A stretch of DNA of 64,000 bases, taken from assembly GCF_900100535.1 (NCBI RefSeq), contig NZ_FNDG01000017.1, forward strand, positions 1 to 64,000. Reading direction: 5' to 3'. Shown piece by piece: positions 52,999 through 62,097 of this stretch (its first letter is position 1; each line of letters begins with the position of its first letter). Source of the stretch: Phytopseudomonas flavescens. GTDB taxonomy: Bacteria > Pseudomonadota > Gammaproteobacteria > Pseudomonadales > Pseudomonadaceae. The translations under genes were made by a program, and so were the position numbers. The notes below the pieces were generated by a model. That model saw only the letters and a list, made by a program, of their open reading frames with translations, searched no databases and was not told where the DNA came from.

Positions 52999-53014
52999 AG
53001 CAGGTTGCATGCCA
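52999..53014 (-). promoter_or_regulatory. Candidate sigma-54 promoter of nasFED operon
   Basis: TGGCATGCAACCTGCT on the minus strand matches TGGCAC-N5-YTGCW with the required GG/GC spacing for -24/-12. Transcription would start near 52988, giving a 125-base leader that includes the hairpins. Activation by NtrC is inferred. Confidence 0.75.
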
Positions 53015-53317
53015 GTGGCTGGTGCGACTGGCCCCGCTGGCTGACGATTGCCTGTCGGACTCGCCGTGTGCGCCCCAGCGGTTGAGCGGGAAAGCCTTTC
53101 CGGCTGGGCTGGGTGATCTCGCCGATCGCGCATTCCCTCGACTCGGATGCTGGTACCGCACAACCGCGGGGCGTCTGCCGCCTGCGGTGCGCGGCGCAGG
53201 TGCATGGGGGAGAGACGACCGATGGGGGTCGGCCCCGGGCATCGCTGCGTTCAGCGCCGGGTTGCCAGAAGGGGGCGGTAGCTTGTGGCGGAGCGCAGCG
53301 ATACCGGGGCGATTCCC
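53015..53317. other. Region between nasR stop and the nasF promoter
   Basis: About 300 bp that should hold upstream activator sites for the sigma-54 promoter. I saw GCACC-like half-sites but no full NtrC dyad I could defend. No gene was seen. Confidence 0.35.
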
Positions 53318-54625
53318 TCAGCCGCGCCTGCTCATGTCGCCGTGCGGGTTCTCCTGGGCCTTGCGGGCGGCGAAGGCGAGCAGGCTCTGGGCGACATCCA
53401 CCAGGCGCATGCTGCGCTCCATGGCTGACTGCCGCAGGCGTGCGTAGGCATCCTCCTCGCTGAGGCGGTAGTCGTGCATCAGCAGTTTCTTGGCCCGTTC
53501 GATCAGCTTGCGCTCGTTGAGGGTTTCGCGGGTTTCCTTGAGCTCGTCGCTGACCCGCTGCAGGCGCTGGTTCTGCGCGTGCAGCAGGTCGAGCACCGAG
53601 CGCGCCAGGTGATTGCCCACGGCATCCCGGGGGGCGCTGTCCAGGGTGCTGCTGTGTACGCTGAACAGCAATGCCTGGTCGCTGCCGGCGTCCATCTGCG
53701 CCAGGCGCCCCAGCAAGGTGCGGTGGTTGTCGAGGTCGGCATGGGCCTGCGCGATGCTGCTGCGGCAATGCGCAAGCAGGCGTTCGGCCAGATGATTCTC
53801 CACCTCCTTCATGGCGTCGATACGCCGCGTGTTGAGTTCGAACCACAGCTCGCAGAGACCTGGATCGACCCTGGCATTGGCCGCGGTACGCCGGGCGATA
53901 ACGCGCAGGCGGGTGACCTGTTCGACGGCCTCACCGGCGTGAATGCGCTGCCACAGGGCGAGCGCCTCGCTCTCGGTGAACTCGCTGAACACCTCGAAGC
54001 AGCGCTCCTGACCGTCCTGGAGTTGCTGCAGGCGTTCCTGCAATTCAGCGTCGAAGAACCCGCGGGAGAAACCCTCGACCCCGGCCGCACGCTCCTGGCC
54101 GGCCAGTTCCTTGCCCTGCATGAAGTTGAACATGGCCACCAGCAGCCGGGTGATGCCCGGGTCGACGGCGGTATCGGCAGCCTCGAAAACCACGGCCAGC
54201 AACCCGCCGATCAGGCGAGTGAACGCCTGGGTTGCCTGGCGCGTCGTGGGTTGCAGCTCACGGATGCGGCGACGCAGGCCCGGTAGCTCGTCCAGGCCAT
54301 GCAGCACGTAGGCGATACGGTTGAACAGGCGTGCCCGGTCCGCCGTATTGGCCTGCGCGGTATCCATGGCCATGAAGCACTGGTGTACCTGACGCTCCAC
54401 CGCAGCCGATTCGGCACTGAGTGCATCGAGTTGCTGCAGGTAATGGCTCGACTGGCTGCCCAGGTAGAGGTTGCAGAAACCGCGTTCTTTTTGCAGTTGG
54501 TGCACCAACTGGCTGATATGGGTCACCAGTTGGCAGGTGACGGACAGGCTTTCCAGGCCCTGCAGCTCGCAGCGGCGGGCGGCGAGCATGAAACGCAGGG
54601 CGGCAGGCATCGTGGCGTCAGGCAT
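53318..54625 (-). CDS. nasR: NasR: nitrate/nitrite sensor with NIT and ANTAR domains
   Basis: A 435-residue regulator of assimilatory nitrate genes. The N-terminal NIT sensor domain covers about residues 45-300 (KERGFCNLYLGSQSSHYL marks its start) and binds nitrate or nitrite. The C-terminal ANTAR domain (about 370-425: NERKLIERAKKLLMHDY, then EEDAYARLRQSAM) binds leader RNA and prevents termination, as known for Klebsiella NasR. Its targets are visible on both sides: the nasF leader and the flavoprotein leader. GGAAAG precedes ATG 54625; 54610 is a second option. Confidence 0.94.
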   Translation of the reverse strand: MPDATMPAALRFMLAARRCELQGLESLSVTCQLVTHISQLVHQLQKERGFCNLYLGSQSSHYLQQLDALSAESAAVERQVHQCFMAMDTAQANTADRARLFNRIAYVLHGLDELPGLRRRIRELQPTTRQATQAFTRLIGGLLAVVFEAADTAVDPGITRLLVAMFNFMQGKELAGQERAAGVEGFSRGFFDAELQERLQQLQDGQERCFEVFSEFTESEALALWQRIHAGEAVEQVTRLRVIARRTAANARVDPGLCELWFELNTRRIDAMKEVENHLAERLLAHCRSSIAQAHADLDNHRTLLGRLAQMDAGSDQALLFSVHSSTLDSAPRDAVGNHLARSVLDLLHAQNQRLQRVSDELKETRETLNERKLIERAKKLLMHDYRLSEEDAYARLRQSAMERSMRLVDVAQSLLAFAARKAQENPHGDMSRRG

Positions 54626-54768
54626 GGGGGCAGTCTTTCCGGCAACACGGTTGAACTGGAACGGTGCAAATAGCAGTCCAACCGACCTGCTACAGGCATG
54701 TGTACGGATCCGTCGGGAACCCCTGCCTCGGCGCGACGAGCCAGCCTGCGCGGGCAGCGACCAGGTCG

Positions 54769-57522
54769 CTAGGCTTCCATGCGCTGCTGTGCCAGCAGGC
54801 GCTTGATTTCCGGCACGCAGGAGCCGCAGCCGGTACCACAACCGAGATGCTGCTTGAGCGCATTGAGGTCGCAGCCGCGCTGGATGGCCTCGCGTACGGC
54901 GCTGTCGCTGACGTTCAGGCAGGTGCACAGGATCCTGCCGCCCGCTTGGCGAGTCTCGCCGGGTGGGCCGTCCACCGGCGCCAGCAGCCACCGACGCAGG
55001 GGCCGGCCATTGTCGTCATCCAGGGCAACCCGGTTTTGCCAGAGGTCATGCAGCCAACCGCGGGCGCGGGTCTCGCCGCTCAGCGAGAAGCCCGTCAGGC
55101 GACCGCCGTCGATACGCACGCGCTTGTGAACGGGCAGGCAGCCTGGGTCGCCATGAGGATCGTCGTAACGGATCACCGGACCCTCGTGCAAACCCAGTTT
55201 TTCCTGGAGTTGCTTGAGCAGCCCGGCATCCGGCGCGTGGTGGTGGGCGACGCGCATCACCAGTGCCGACGTCTCGCGGCCGGCGAGGCCGAAGCTGGCG
55301 TAGGCGAAGGTTTCGCACAGCGGGCGCAGGGCTTCCAGGCGCCGCTGGACATCGCCTTCGACCAGCGCGTGGAAGGTCCAGGGCAGGTCGATGGGCTGTA
55401 CGTCGATGGCGGCGTGCTTGAGCTCCGGCTGTTTCGACAGCGGATCGAACGCCGGCAAGGTCAGCGCGTTGATGCCCAGGCCCTTGAGAAAGCGGTCGCC
55501 CCAGTGCATGGGCAGGAACGCCTGGCCCTGTTGCAGGCCCTTGTCGGCCTGTACGCGCACCACCAGCGTGCCACGGCGGCTGCTTACCTCGACCAGTTGG
55601 CCGTCGTGCAGGTGCCGCTGCGCCATGTCCTGCGGGTGCAGGTCGAGCAGTGGTTCTGCGACATGGGCGAACAGCCGTGCTGCGGTGCCGGTGCGGCTCA
55701 TGCCATGCCACTGATCACGCAGGCGCCCGGTGTTGAGGCTCAGGGGGTAGTGCCTGTCGCGCCGCTCTTTGGCCGGTTGGTAAGCCTCGGCGATGAAACG
55801 CGCGCGGCCGTTGGCGCTCGGAAAGCGGCCGTCGCCGTAGAGGCGTGGGGTGCCGCTTTGCTTCCCCTCGGGAAGCGGCCACTGCTGCGGGCCGATTGCC
55901 TCCAGCAGGGCGTAGCCGAGGCCACACAGATCCAGATCTCGACCGCGGGTCAGGACCTTGTATTCCTCGAACAACTGCTCGGCCGTCTCGAAGGCGAAAT
56001 GCCCGGATGGCATGTCCGGCAGGCGGGTTTCCAGGCGCCTGGCGAAATCGCAGGTGATCGACCAGTCGGCCCGCGCCTCGCCAGGTGCCGGCACGGCACG
56101 GCGCACGCGGCTGACGCGGCGCTCGGAGTTGGTCACCGTGCCTTCCTTCTCGCCCCAGCTGGCAGCGGGCAACAGCAGGTCGGCGTAGCGGCAGGTTTCA
56201 GTGGTGAAGAACGCTTCCTGCACCACCACGAAAGGGCAGTCGCTGAGGGCCTTGTGAATGCGGTGCTGGTCCGGCATGGACTGGGCCGGGTTGGTGCAGG
56301 CGATCCACAGCGCCTTGACCTTGCCGCTGCCCAGCGCCTCGAACAGTTCGATGGCGCTGAGGCCCGGTGTTTCCGGCAGTGCCTCGACGCCCCAGTAGGC
56401 GGCGACTTCGGCGCGGTGCTGCGGGTTGGCGGCTTCGCGATGGCCGGGTAGCAGGTTGGCCAGGCTACCGGTCTCCCGGCCACCCATGGCATTCGGCTGG
56501 CCGGTGAGGGAGAAGGGGCCGCTGCCGGGCTTGCCGATCTGCCCGGTGGCCAGGTGCAGGTTGATCAGCGCGGCATTCTTCGCGCTGCCGGCGGTGGACT
56601 GGTTGACGCCCATGCACCACAGCGACAGAAAGCGTGGTGAGCTGCCGATCCACTCCGCGCAGCGACGCAGGTCCGCTTCGTCGATCGCACAGAGTTCGGC
56701 GACGCGCTTGGCCGGGTAATCCGCGACCAGGGTTTGCAGGGCGTCGAAGCCTTCGGTGTGTGCCGCGATGAAGGCATGGTCGATACGCCCCTGTTCCAGC
56801 AGCAGGTGCAGCACGCCGTGCAGGAGCGCCACATCGCTGCCGGGCGCGATGGCCAGGTGCAGGTCGGCGAGGTCGCAGGTATCGGTGCGCCGCGGGTCGA
56901 CGACGATCACTTTCATCTGCGGATTGCCGGCCTTGGCCGCCTCCAGACGGCGAAACAGGATCGGGTGGGCATAGGCCATGTTGCTGCCGATGATCAGCAG
57001 CGTGTCGGCCTGCTCGATGTCTTCGTAGGAGCAGGGCGGCGCATCGGCGCCCAGGCTGCGCTTGTAGCCGACCACGGCCGAGGACATGCACAGGCGCGAG
57101 TTACTGTCGATATTGTTGGTGCCGATCAGGGCGCGGGCCAGTTTGTTGAAGGCGTAGTAGTCCTCGGTCAGCAGTTGCCCGGAAATGTAGAAGGCCACGC
57201 TGTCCGGGCCGTTTTGGCGAATGGTTTCGGCGAACCGCTCGGCGGCGTGATCCAGGGCGCTGCCCCAGTCGCTACGGGTACGGCCCAGGTCTTTGCCGAG
57301 GCGCAGTTCCGGGTACAGGGCGCGGGCGGCGAGGTCGCCGGTCAGGTGCAGCGAGGCGCCCTTGCTGCACAGTTTGCCGAAGTTGGCCGGGTGCGCGGGA
57401 TCGCCGCTGACGCCGAGAATGCGCTCGCCGTCGTGCTCGATCAGTACGCCACAGCCGACGCCGCAATAACAGCAGGTCGATGCGGTGCTGTGTGTCACCC
57501 CGCTGAGTTCCTGAGCACCCAT
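54769..57522 (-). CDS. nasA: Assimilatory nitrate reductase, catalytic subunit
   Basis: A 917-residue cytosolic molybdoenzyme reducing nitrate to nitrite. The N-terminal 4Fe-4S is held by Cys17, Cys20, Cys24 and Cys52. The molybdopterin guanine dinucleotide domains follow (the metal-ligand Cys is near SNSRLCMSSAVVGYKRSLG). A C-terminal BFD-type 2Fe-2S domain (CTCLNVSD, then GCGTGCGSCVPE) receives electrons, as in Klebsiella NasA. Start ATG overlaps the stop of the flavoprotein gene by one base (TGATG). Confidence 0.95.
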   Translation of the reverse strand: MGAQELSGVTHSTASTCCYCGVGCGVLIEHDGERILGVSGDPAHPANFGKLCSKGASLHLTGDLAARALYPELRLGKDLGRTRSDWGSALDHAAERFAETIRQNGPDSVAFYISGQLLTEDYYAFNKLARALIGTNNIDSNSRLCMSSAVVGYKRSLGADAPPCSYEDIEQADTLLIIGSNMAYAHPILFRRLEAAKAGNPQMKVIVVDPRRTDTCDLADLHLAIAPGSDVALLHGVLHLLLEQGRIDHAFIAAHTEGFDALQTLVADYPAKRVAELCAIDEADLRRCAEWIGSSPRFLSLWCMGVNQSTAGSAKNAALINLHLATGQIGKPGSGPFSLTGQPNAMGGRETGSLANLLPGHREAANPQHRAEVAAYWGVEALPETPGLSAIELFEALGSGKVKALWIACTNPAQSMPDQHRIHKALSDCPFVVVQEAFFTTETCRYADLLLPAASWGEKEGTVTNSERRVSRVRRAVPAPGEARADWSITCDFARRLETRLPDMPSGHFAFETAEQLFEEYKVLTRGRDLDLCGLGYALLEAIGPQQWPLPEGKQSGTPRLYGDGRFPSANGRARFIAEAYQPAKERRDRHYPLSLNTGRLRDQWHGMSRTGTAARLFAHVAEPLLDLHPQDMAQRHLHDGQLVEVSSRRGTLVVRVQADKGLQQGQAFLPMHWGDRFLKGLGINALTLPAFDPLSKQPELKHAAIDVQPIDLPWTFHALVEGDVQRRLEALRPLCETFAYASFGLAGRETSALVMRVAHHHAPDAGLLKQLQEKLGLHEGPVIRYDDPHGDPGCLPVHKRVRIDGGRLTGFSLSGETRARGWLHDLWQNRVALDDDNGRPLRRWLLAPVDGPPGETRQAGGRILCTCLNVSDSAVREAIQRGCDLNALKQHLGCGTGCGSCVPEIKRLLAQQRMEA

Positions 57523-58787
57523 CAGGCCGCTCCCTGCAGGAGAATCGGCTCGGCGCTGCAGGCGGAGGACAGGCTGCTCACCGCGTGCTCGCCGAACATC
57601 AGCATGTCGCGGATATCCGCCACCTGGCGACCTTCGCGGATCAGTTGCAGATACCAGGCGCCGTCGGCGGTATCGCCATACAGGCAGGCGCCGACCAGCA
57701 CATCGTTCTTCAGCACCAGCTTGCGATAGCTGCCGGTGATCGGGTCGTCGAGCACGATGCTCTGCGTCCCCGGGCCGCCAGCGAAATCGCCTGCGGAGAA
57801 CAGCTCGATACCGGTGACCTTGAGTTTGGTGGAGGTCAGCGAGCCGAGGTAGCGGCGAAAGCCCTGCATGGCCAGGTGGCTGGCACACACCCGCGCCTGT
57901 TCGAACAGCGGTGCCACCAGCCCGTAGGCGACGCCACGGTGGTTGACGCATTCGCCCACCGCGTACACCCGGGGGTCGAAGCTCTGCAGCGTGTCGTCGA
58001 CCAGGATGCCGCGGGCGCAGGGCAGACCGGCGCGCTGGGCCAGCTCGATATTGGGGCGAATGCCGGCGGCCATCACCACCAGATCGGCGGGCAGTTGCCT
58101 GCCATCGCTGAAGCGCACGGCGGCGACCCGGCCGTTGTCGGTGCCGATCAGCTCGGCGGTCTGCTTGCCCAGGGCGAAGTGCAGGCCGCGTCGTTCCAGG
58201 GCGTTCTGCAGCAGTCTGCTAGCGCGCTCGTCGAGCTGGCGTTCCAGCAGGGTGGTGCCGTTGTGTACCACGCTCACATCCATGCCACGCAGCGTGAGGC
58301 CATTGGCCGCTTCCAGGCCGAGCAGGCCGCCGCCGATGACCACCGCGTGGCGGTGCCGGCTGGCGCTGTCGAGCATGCGGCGGGTGTCGGCGATATCGCG
58401 GTAGCCGATCACGCCCTCCAGGGCGTTGCCCGGTATGGGCAGGATGAACGGCCGCGAGCCAGTGGCGATCAACAGGCGGTCGTAGCTGGCGCTGCTGCCA
58501 TCATCGGCGATCACCCGGCGATGGACACGGTCGATCTGCATCACCTGGCGGCCGAGGTGCAGGCGGATGCCGTGCTCGGCGTACCAGTCCAGGTCGTTGA
58601 GCACGATATCGGCGAAGGTCTGTTCGCCCGCCAGCACCGGCGACAGCAGGATGCGGTTGTAGTTGGGGTGCGGCTCGGCGCCGAACACGCTGATGTCGTA
58701 CAGGTCCGGGGCGATCCTCAGCAGCTCTTCCAGCGTGCGTATACCGGCCATGCCATTGCCGATCACCACCAGTTTCAAGCGTTTCAT
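57522..58787 (-). CDS. FAD-dependent NAD(P)H oxidoreductase, nitrate reductase electron-transfer subunit
   Basis: A 421-residue flavoprotein resembling the N-terminal half of NirB and B. subtilis NasB: FAD motif VVIGNGMAGIRTLEELL, NAD motif VVIGGGLLGLEAANGL, and VYAVGECVNHRG. It lacks the BFD and siroheme domains of NirB. Being coupled to nasA by TGATG and first in the operon, it most likely feeds electrons from NAD(P)H to nasA's C-terminal 2Fe-2S domain. The Klebsiella homologue carries that role too. No nitrite reductase is in this window. Confidence 0.88.
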   Translation of the reverse strand: MKRLKLVVIGNGMAGIRTLEELLRIAPDLYDISVFGAEPHPNYNRILLSPVLAGEQTFADIVLNDLDWYAEHGIRLHLGRQVMQIDRVHRRVIADDGSSASYDRLLIATGSRPFILPIPGNALEGVIGYRDIADTRRMLDSASRHRHAVVIGGGLLGLEAANGLTLRGMDVSVVHNGTTLLERQLDERASRLLQNALERRGLHFALGKQTAELIGTDNGRVAAVRFSDGRQLPADLVVMAAGIRPNIELAQRAGLPCARGILVDDTLQSFDPRVYAVGECVNHRGVAYGLVAPLFEQARVCASHLAMQGFRRYLGSLTSTKLKVTGIELFSAGDFAGGPGTQSIVLDDPITGSYRKLVLKNDVLVGACLYGDTADGAWYLQLIREGRQVADIRDMLMFGEHAVSSLSSACSAEPILLQGAA

Positions 58788-58855
58788 CCGCTACCTCCGT
58801 GGCCCTGAATGAATCGCGACGGCCGGTAAGGGGCCTGCCAGGGATGGCAGGGCAC

Positions 58856-58890
58856 AAAAAAAGCGTCCTGCACCGTGGGTGCAAGGACGC
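58856..58890 (-). terminator. Leader terminator of the flavoprotein-nasA-nasR operon
   Basis: On the minus strand GCGUCCUUGCACC (58890-58878) pairs with GGUGCAGGACGC (58874-58863) with one bulge and is followed by seven U (58862-58856). It lies 69 bp before the start codon, in a leader with ANTAR hairpins. Confidence 0.92.
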
Positions 58891-58917
58891 CTTTGTCCGA
58901 TCCCGATTCGTTTCGGG
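58885..58917 (-). promoter_or_regulatory. Two ANTAR hexaloop hairpins in the flavoprotein-nasA leader
   Basis: P1 is CCCGA-AACGAA-UCGGG (58917-58902) and P2 is GGAC-AAAGGC-GUCC (58898-58885). Both loops are six bases with A at 1 and G at 4, the ANTAR dual-hexaloop consensus. The right arm of P2 (GCGUCC) is the start of the terminator stem, so P2 and terminator are mutually exclusive. NasR is the obvious ligand since it is the third gene of this operon. Confidence 0.85.
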
Positions 58918-58961
58918 CAGCTCTGCCGACTACCGGCGTGCTTTATGTGTGCAGGATCATG

Positions 58962-58977
58962 AGCAGGGAGTGTGCCA
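58962..58977 (-). promoter_or_regulatory. Candidate sigma-54 promoter of the flavoprotein-nasA-nasR operon
   Basis: TGGCACACTCCCTGCT on the minus strand matches the -24/-12 consensus TGGCAC-N5-YTGCW with correct spacing. The start would be near 58950, with a leader of about 160 bases. It implies nitrogen-limitation control through NtrC. Confidence 0.82.
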
Positions 58978-59191
58978 ATTTCGCGAGGACGGCCTGGTGT
59001 GGTGGCAGGGAGGCCGGAAACGGCCCTGCGCACCAGGCAACGGGTTATCGTCAGCCTGCGCGGGCCTGCGTCCTGTCCCGGCGTGGCAGCTTCGGCGCAG
59101 CCGGCATCCTGGTACTGGATGCTGCGTCGGCTACGCCTGATACGCGTGGTTCTCTGCGCGTTGTTGGTGCGTTACGCATCCGGGTAGTGCG

Positions 59192-61723
59192 TCACGGCGT
59201 CAGCAACAGGCGTTTGCTGCCATAGGTTTTCTGCAGGTTCTGTTCCTGCATCGGGAAACTCAGGTACTGGGCACGCCGCCAGGCCTCGATGCCATCGGCA
59301 TAGTGCGGGCTGGCCGGGTTGCCGGACTGCCCGGCGCTGTTCACGCCGATCATCGGTTCCGCGCGGCCGAAGTCGACGATCAGCCGCATGCTCGGGATCA
59401 GCCAGGTCGCGAAGTCCTGGCCCCAGTTGTAGGCAGAGACGTTCAGCGTGCTGGCGTCACCGCCCGCGGGGTAGGGGCCTCGGTCCAGATAGCCTTTCAG
59501 CGAAGCGATGCTGGCCCGCTGGCCAGTGCTCAGGTAGGGCGCCATCTGCGTGCTGCCGCTGAGCCACTCGTAGGTGTGCAGCTTGCCCCACTGCCAGGCG
59601 GTGCGTTCACCGCCCAGGCGCTGTTCGAGCAGCTCGATGCTGGCAGCCAGGCTGCGGGCGAGAATCGCCGGCTTGTCTTCCTTTTGCGCGGTGCGCAGGT
59701 CGTCCCAGAAGGGGCTGTCGTCGCGGCCGAGCAGGTGGTCGGCCTGAGCCGAATAGGAGAGGTTGGCCGTGTCCACAAGTGCTTGCCAGGTTGGCGAGGT
59801 TTCCGGGCCAAGCTCGTCGAGGAAGATCTGCCGCGCGCTCTCGTGCAGGAAGGCGCCATACACCGCAGCGTCCGCCGAGGTCGCGGAGAGCTTGCCGTCG
59901 AAGGCCATCAACCGGCTCAGTGCTTCACGGGCCTTGCCTCGCTGGGGTTCGGCCAGGCGGTCGATGGCCTGGCGCAACGGTCCGGCGATGTTCTGGGCTT
60001 CGAACATGTTCTGCAGCTTGGCGACGAAGGGCGAGGTCTGGTCGTACTGCATGGCGATCATGCTTGGCGTGTCGTGGCGACCATTGCCGGCCAGCTGCGC
60101 CAGGCGCTCATAGCGTTCCGGGGCGTACCAGGAGTTGGACAGCTGCATGCCGTAACCGCGTGGCACGCTGCGCTGGTTGGCGCTACCGAGCCAGCCTTGC
60201 TGCGGATCCTGATCGTAGGGATGGAGCATCGGGTCGGCGAAGCCATCCCACTCGTAGCGGCTGTCCCAGCCCGGTGACGGCACCAGGCCCTGGCCGCCGC
60301 GGCGATTGGGATAGCGCCCGGTGACCTGCCAGCCGATGTGCTCGGCATCGGCGAACACCAGGTTCAGCGGCATGGCGCGGATTTCCCGGGCTGCCTCGAA
60401 GGCCTGTTCCACCGACTTGGCGCGGGACAGGTCGAAGAAGGCGTCCAGGCTGGCGTCGTTCTCGAACTGGGTGGTCTGCAGCGCCAGGCCGTAACCGCTC
60501 TGCACTTGCAGTGGCTGCAGCGGGTGCTTGCGTTCGCCCAGCACGCTGTTGAGCAGCGCGCCGTGACGGGTTTCGTAGAGCGTCTCGCGGATCGGCTGCT
60601 GACCCTTGATGAAGAAGGTTTCCTGGCGCTGCTGGGCCGGCTGCCATTTGCCATCGGCGAGGTACAGCAGGCGATTGCCTTCGCGCTTCACCTGTTCCAG
60701 GAACAGGTCCTGGTTGTCGCCCATGACCATGGTCATGCCCCAGGCCAGCTTGCCGTTGAAGCCGGCAACCACCGCCGGCATGCCGGCGACCGTTACCCCG
60801 GAGGCTTGGAATTTCGGCGCGCGAATCTGTACGAAGCTCCATACCGAGGGCAGCGCGATCGGCAGGTGGGTATCGTTGGCCAGCAGGCTCTTGCCGCTGC
60901 GGCTGCGCGAGGGGGCGATGGCCCAGTTGTTCGAGGCGGCGACGCCGAGCATGTGCCGCTCGGACACCTGGGCGGCGGCTGTCTTCACCGCCTGAAGGCC
61001 AGGAATGCTGCCGCTCAGTGCCAGGCCCTTGAGCTTTTCGGCTTCCTCGAATGGCAAGGGCTCGTCGGGGTAGGTGGGCAACAGCCAGGGCAGTTTTTCG
61101 GCGCCGACCTTCTGGGTCAGGGTCAGTGCCGCGATCTCTTCCTGCAGGTTCACCGACAAGCCGAAATTGAGCAGGCAGAAGATCATCACCGAATCTTCTG
61201 GTTTCCAGTACGGCGGCCGGTAGCCGGCCTCGGCCAGGTCCATCGGCAGCTTGTCGCGGTAGCGGAACAGGTAGGCGTTGACGCCCCGGGCATAGACGTC
61301 GAAGAACGCCTTCATCCGTGGCGAGGCATTCTTGTAGAGCACCTCGGCACTCTTCTTGAGGTTCACCGCGCGCATGAACCTGTCCATCTCCAGCACGCCA
61401 GGGCCAGCCATTTCCGCCAGGCGACCTTCGGCCATCAGGCGCAGGCTGACCATCTGGCTGAGGCGGTCGCTGGCATGAACGTAGCCCAGGGTGAACAGGG
61501 CATCGTGAAAACTGTGGGTTTCGATCAGCGGCATGCCCAGGGGGTTGCGGCGTACCGAAGCGGTCTGCGCCAGCCCCTGGACGCGAAAGGTGCCCTGATC
61601 CGGGTGCACACTGTCGCCGTAGCGGCTGTCGAGCATCGACTGGCAACCGCTCAGCGCGACCATGCCGGTCAGGATACCAGCGACGCTCAGGGGGGCGAGA
61701 GAACGGAAAGCGCGCGGCAGCAT
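59192..61723 (-). CDS. quiP: Penicillin acylase family N-acyl-homoserine-lactone acylase (QuiP-like)
   Basis: An 843-residue Ntn hydrolase precursor that would remove the acyl chain from long-chain AHL signals. It has a signal peptide with lipobox-like LSGC (Cys27), an alpha chain, then a spacer, and Ser264 in VAASNNWAIA as the nucleophile freed by self-cleavage; the NTHLPI-like NDTHLPIALPSVW follows. Length and order match QuiP (PA1032, about 847). AGGAGT precedes ATG 61723. The upstream frame belongs to a broken gene, not to this protein. Confidence 0.9.
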   Translation of the reverse strand: MLPRAFRSLAPLSVAGILTGMVALSGCQSMLDSRYGDSVHPDQGTFRVQGLAQTASVRRNPLGMPLIETHSFHDALFTLGYVHASDRLSQMVSLRLMAEGRLAEMAGPGVLEMDRFMRAVNLKKSAEVLYKNASPRMKAFFDVYARGVNAYLFRYRDKLPMDLAEAGYRPPYWKPEDSVMIFCLLNFGLSVNLQEEIAALTLTQKVGAEKLPWLLPTYPDEPLPFEEAEKLKGLALSGSIPGLQAVKTAAAQVSERHMLGVAASNNWAIAPSRSRSGKSLLANDTHLPIALPSVWSFVQIRAPKFQASGVTVAGMPAVVAGFNGKLAWGMTMVMGDNQDLFLEQVKREGNRLLYLADGKWQPAQQRQETFFIKGQQPIRETLYETRHGALLNSVLGERKHPLQPLQVQSGYGLALQTTQFENDASLDAFFDLSRAKSVEQAFEAAREIRAMPLNLVFADAEHIGWQVTGRYPNRRGGQGLVPSPGWDSRYEWDGFADPMLHPYDQDPQQGWLGSANQRSVPRGYGMQLSNSWYAPERYERLAQLAGNGRHDTPSMIAMQYDQTSPFVAKLQNMFEAQNIAGPLRQAIDRLAEPQRGKAREALSRLMAFDGKLSATSADAAVYGAFLHESARQIFLDELGPETSPTWQALVDTANLSYSAQADHLLGRDDSPFWDDLRTAQKEDKPAILARSLAASIELLEQRLGGERTAWQWGKLHTYEWLSGSTQMAPYLSTGQRASIASLKGYLDRGPYPAGGDASTLNVSAYNWGQDFATWLIPSMRLIVDFGRAEPMIGVNSAGQSGNPASPHYADGIEAWRRAQYLSFPMQEQNLQKTYGSKRLLLTP

Positions 61724-61839
61724 GCGGCGGACTCCTAGCGGGAAAGGGTGGTGGGCGGGCCGGAATGGCGCTAAAGGTAGAGAGAGGCATGGCGCCTGGC
61801 AAGTGGCGCGATGATCGGTGCGACGCTCGTCACCGACTG

Positions 61840-62097
61840 GGATCAGGGGCGGGCGATCAGCCCCCCGGTCGGGCAGCACCTTGGTGCGAATCGCACCGTC
61901 GATCCGTGATAGCTGGCAGCCGAGCAGGGAGAGGGCCGGCATCCCCAGATCGTCGTGCAGACGCTGGCGCCCCAGTGGCGAGCGTCTGCCTGCCGACGTT
62001 GCCTGGCCCAGGCCCGACGGCCCGGATGGACAGCGTACAGAGCCAGGGCGGCGAGGATCAGAACGGCGAGCAGGATCGGCAGCGGGTCAGGCGCCAT
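61840..62097 (-). pseudogene. Remnant of a DUF2489-type membrane-anchored protein, frameshifted
   Basis: From ATG 62097 the frame reads MAPDPLPILLAVLILAALAL, a membrane helix, then a basic/coiled stretch that ends in unrelated sequence. In another frame, overlapping near 61980, the expected continuation appears: RQRLHDDLGMPALSLLGCQL, then GAIRTKVLPD, the LxGxIRxKVLLD signature of DUF2489. The C-terminal half is missing. This fits one frameshift plus a truncation. The intact counterpart would lie before quiP, as I recall for PAO1. The start overlaps the SEC-C stop. Confidence 0.65.

Noticed and set aside
57585..58808. 407-codon plus-strand frame opposite the nitrate flavoprotein
   Set aside because: Antisense shadow; the flavoprotein has clear FAD and NAD motifs.
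59192..61942. Long N-terminal extension of the QuiP-like acylase
   Set aside because: The extra 73 codons match a DUF2489 remnant, and a signal peptide with AGGAGT begins at 61723.
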